DNA of 6,738 bases from positions 1-6,738 of the forward strand of contig NZ_CALEVF010000086.1 in the NCBI RefSeq assembly GCF_937920395.1. Reading direction: 5' to 3'. The notes beneath the pieces are model-generated. The model was not told the DNA's origin. It was given only the letters and a program-made list of their open reading frames with translations, and ran no database searches. The DNA comes from an uncultured Clostridium sp. (GTDB lineage: Bacteria; Bacillota; Clostridia; Clostridiales; Clostridiaceae). Position numbers and translations under genes: made by a program. Shown piece after piece: positions 5,323 through 6,738 of the stretch (positions are counted from its first letter, which is position 1; each line of letters opens with the position of its first letter).

Positions 5323-6450
5323 TTACATTGAACTTAAATATTCTTGAATATGACTTTCGCCAGAACCAACACCTTGCCTGTAATATTCCAGACTTTTCAT
5401 AAGATTATCGAAATCTTTTATTATTAAAGATTCTATTTTAAACAGGTCATCTGGTGAGTTAAATAATATTCTAGTAGTCCCTGTTTCACCTTTTGTGGCA
5501 GCCTCACATATTGCCTCTTTCCATACGGACTGTATTTCATCTTGACTATGCCTAGTTAATATATACTGTTTTTTCCCCTGTAATTTAATTCTGACAAGGC
5601 TATAAAATGATAAAATGTCATAATAATTACCTATATGATTAGGCTTTAAGAATTTTATAACTTTATTATTTTTTAATAGAATCTGTTTTACATTCTCGAA
5701 ACATTGTAATTCTATTTGTGACGTTTTATTATCCACTACTATATTTTCTTTTTTTGGTTTTGAATGAACCTGCACCTTTACCTGTATTTCTTTGCATTTC
5801 TTATAGACTTCTGCACAAACCATGCAATCATCTTCTGAGTTATGAGAACCAACAATAATACCTAACCTATCTTTTAAAGTCTGAAGTTTATAGTTTCCTA
5901 ACTTGTTTCCATTTACATCTTTTATATATTTTCTAGATAGTGATAATGTATCAATTACCTTATTTTCAATTTTTTTTATGTTTAGAATAAATGCGTTGTT
6001 AAGTAAGAACTTCATATCAAAGTCTGCATTATGAGCTATAATTACATCACTCCCAATAAACTCTAAAAATGTTGGTAATGCTTGTGCTATTGTAGGTGAA
6101 TTCTTAACATCATTATTTCTAATACCTGTTAAATTTGTTATAAAGCTAGGAATTGACCTTTGCGGATTCACATAAGTAATAAATTCATCTATCCTTTCGT
6201 TATTTCTATATTTTAAAGCACCAATTTGGATTATCTTTTCTTCTTTTGCACTTAAACCAGTAGTTTCAAAGTCAAATATCACAAAATCATCAGGATAATT
6301 GCTGCTTTTCTTATAAATCATATATTCTTCATAGGATTCAACTCTTCGATTGTGTTCTGTTTGATTTATTGGTTGACTATAATTGTTTACGGATTGATTC
6401 ATTTTTTTATTGCCAAATAGACTAGATATTATTTTATCAAGTATTCCCAT
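5323..6450 (-). CDS. DEDDh-family 3'-5' exonuclease (DnaQ/PolC-like) with unassigned C-terminal domain
   Basis: A 375-residue protein. All five DEDDh residues are visible: D60 and E62 in FDFETTG (59-65), D145 in IAHNADFD (138-145), and H203 and D208 in SHNSEDD (202-208). The spacing fits proofreading-type exonucleases that trim DNA or RNA from 3' ends with two metal ions. Residues 1-17 (MGILDKIISSLFGNKKM) form an amphipathic helix like those that tether soluble Gram-positive proteins to membranes. Residues 18-50 are polar linker. Residues about 245-355 form a separate alpha/beta region with VRIKLQGKKQYILTR at 286-300, which I do not recognise. Ribosome site: six G at 6460-6465, nine bases before the ATG. 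It has no polymerase part, so it is not PolC. It is transcribed alone, ended by the hairpin at 5177-5220. Confidence 0.9.
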   Translation of the reverse strand: MGILDKIISSLFGNKKMNQSVNNYSQPINQTEHNRRVESYEEYMIYKKSSNYPDDFVIFDFETTGLSAKEEKIIQIGALKYRNNERIDEFITYVNPQRSIPSFITNLTGIRNNDVKNSPTIAQALPTFLEFIGSDVIIAHNADFDMKFLLNNAFILNIKKIENKVIDTLSLSRKYIKDVNGNKLGNYKLQTLKDRLGIIVGSHNSEDDCMVCAEVYKKCKEIQVKVQVHSKPKKENIVVDNKTSQIELQCFENVKQILLKNNKVIKFLKPNHIGNYYDILSFYSLVRIKLQGKKQYILTRHSQDEIQSVWKEAICEAATKGETGTTRILFNSPDDLFKIESLIIKDFDNLMKSLEYYRQGVGSGESHIQEYLSSM

Positions 6451-6474
6451 ATTATCATTCCCCCCTAAACTCTG

Positions 6475-6513
6475 CTAAACTATAATGAATTTTAGTAAAT
6501 TTGCTTCGCTCAT
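6475..6513 (-). CDS. 12-codon leader-like frame upstream of the exonuclease gene
   Basis: ATG at 6513-6511 follows five G (6519-6523) after five bases and reads MSEANLLKFIIV before TAG at 6477-6475. The stop is nine bases before the G-run ribosome site of the exonuclease gene. The frame lies within repeat copy A. Copy B contains an equally placed GTG frame, (M)RQKTNLLLP. It could be a translated leader or a by-product of the repeat. Confidence 0.25.
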   Translation of the reverse strand: MSEANLLKFIIV

Positions 6514-6523
6514 TAAGACCCCC
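6493..6523 (-). repeat. G-run repeat, copy A
   Basis: On the minus strand it reads GGGGGTCTTAATGAGCGAAG and ends at a TTTACTA motif. It resembles copy B (3496-3533), 3 kb away in the same orientation. It sits directly upstream of the exonuclease gene, whereas copy B lies beyond the antitoxin gene. Confidence 0.5.
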
Positions 6524-6531
6524 GTTAGTAG

Positions 6532-6683
6532 TTAACAAATTGTAACCACAATTTGTTTTGCTAGTACCCAATGTCCCCATTCATGTTTTATTCCCCTTGA
6601 TGCCTATCTTCAACGGCTGGAGCTACAAAATTTTTATTCAACCCATCTATAAATTTATCATATATTCCCCTTTGGCTTTTAGG
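6532..6683 (-). pseudogene. Frameshifted coding remnant of unknown family
   Basis: The minus frame reads PKSQRGIYDKFIDGLNK, then NFVAPAVEDRHQGE, and stops at TAA 6590-6588. In another frame, starting three bases further on at 6585, the reading continues HEWGHWVLAKQIVVTIC to TAA at 6534-6532. The amino-acid mix of the joined reading looks like genuine protein, so a small indel near 6588 in a once continuous gene is likely. HEWGH resembles a zinc-binding HExGH motif but may be chance. No start or family can be assigned, and its upstream part is lost or replaced by the palindrome at 6685-6702. Confidence 0.4.
6534..6557. repeat. Inverted repeat, 10-bp arms, 4-base loop
   Basis: AACAAATTGT (6534-6543) pairs perfectly with ACAATTTGTT (6548-6557) around AACC. 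It is AT-rich and followed by only a short T run on the plus strand. It lies 84 bases upstream of the exonuclease start and could be a regulatory dyad. It overlaps the end of the frameshifted remnant. Confidence 0.45.
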
Positions 6684-6684
6684 G

Positions 6685-6718
6685 GATAGTGTTAACACTA
6701 TCTTTGTTTTATTTATTT
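6685..6718 (+). terminator. Plus-strand terminator-like palindrome with T-rich tail
   Basis: GATAGTGTTAACACTATC (6685-6702) is a perfect 18-base palindrome able to form a 7-bp stem with a TTAA loop. The T-rich stretch TTTGTTTTATTTATTT follows on the plus strand. The minus strand has no T tail. No plus-strand gene ending here is visible, so what it terminates is unclear. Confidence 0.5.
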
Positions 6719-6738
6719 AAAACCCTGCTATTGCAAGG

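Noticed and set aside
6600..6720. Plus-strand open reading ending near 6720
   Set aside because: The minus-strand reading of the same bases looks more protein-like, and the plus frame contains a terminator-like palindrome and no start signal.
1..6738. tRNA, rRNA, CRISPR array, insertion sequence or phage integrase
   Set aside because: No cloverleaf, spaced direct repeats, transposase motifs or integrase motifs were seen on either strand.

Overview
The window is strongly AT-rich. It has AGGAGG-type ribosome binding sites, T-tailed hairpin terminators and AT-biased codons, which points to a low-GC Gram-positive bacterium, most likely a Clostridium or close relative. This is judged from composition and gene style, not from a match to a genome. 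The content looks like an accessory region resembling a defence island: restriction and ATPase genes, a toxin-antitoxin remnant, a nuclease and decayed genes, with no housekeeping gene.

Layout, left to right. Positions 1-2849 hold a two-gene minus-strand operon for a modification-dependent McrBC restriction system. mcrB (778 aa) has a long N-terminal region, an EVE/PUA-like modified-base reader and a McrB-type AAA+ motor. mcrC overlaps it by ATGA and runs off the left edge. The 314-base divergent intergenic region (2850-3163) carries a minus-strand mcrB promoter whose -35/-10 spacer contains a run of 14 A. It also holds a plus-strand promoter and a palindromic operator-like site in front of a Phd/YefM antitoxin gene (3164-3406). 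That antitoxin has no recognisable toxin. In the toxin's usual place is an ATGA-overlapping frame of only 15 codons. A hairpin, one copy of a G-run repeat and a terminator follow.

Positions 3674-4831 (minus) encode a stand-alone GHKL (Bergerat-fold) ATPase, related to the ATPases that recur near restriction systems. The 491-base gap 4832-5322 contains a decayed GNAT acetyltransferase on the minus strand and a strong bidirectional terminator. Positions 5323-6450 (minus) encode a complete DEDDh 3'-5' exonuclease with an amphipathic N-terminus and a C-terminal domain I do not recognise. Upstream of it lie a 12-codon leader-like frame inside the second copy of the G-run repeat, an inverted repeat, a frameshifted coding remnant and a plus-strand terminator.

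How the parts may work together: EVE-McrB would read modified bases and power McrC cleavage, a well-established principle. The GHKL ATPase and the exonuclease share strand and neighbourhood, but each appears to be its own transcription unit. A joint system is therefore only a hypothesis. The most distinctive features are the homopolymer inside the mcrB promoter, the toxinless antitoxin and the two G-run repeats.
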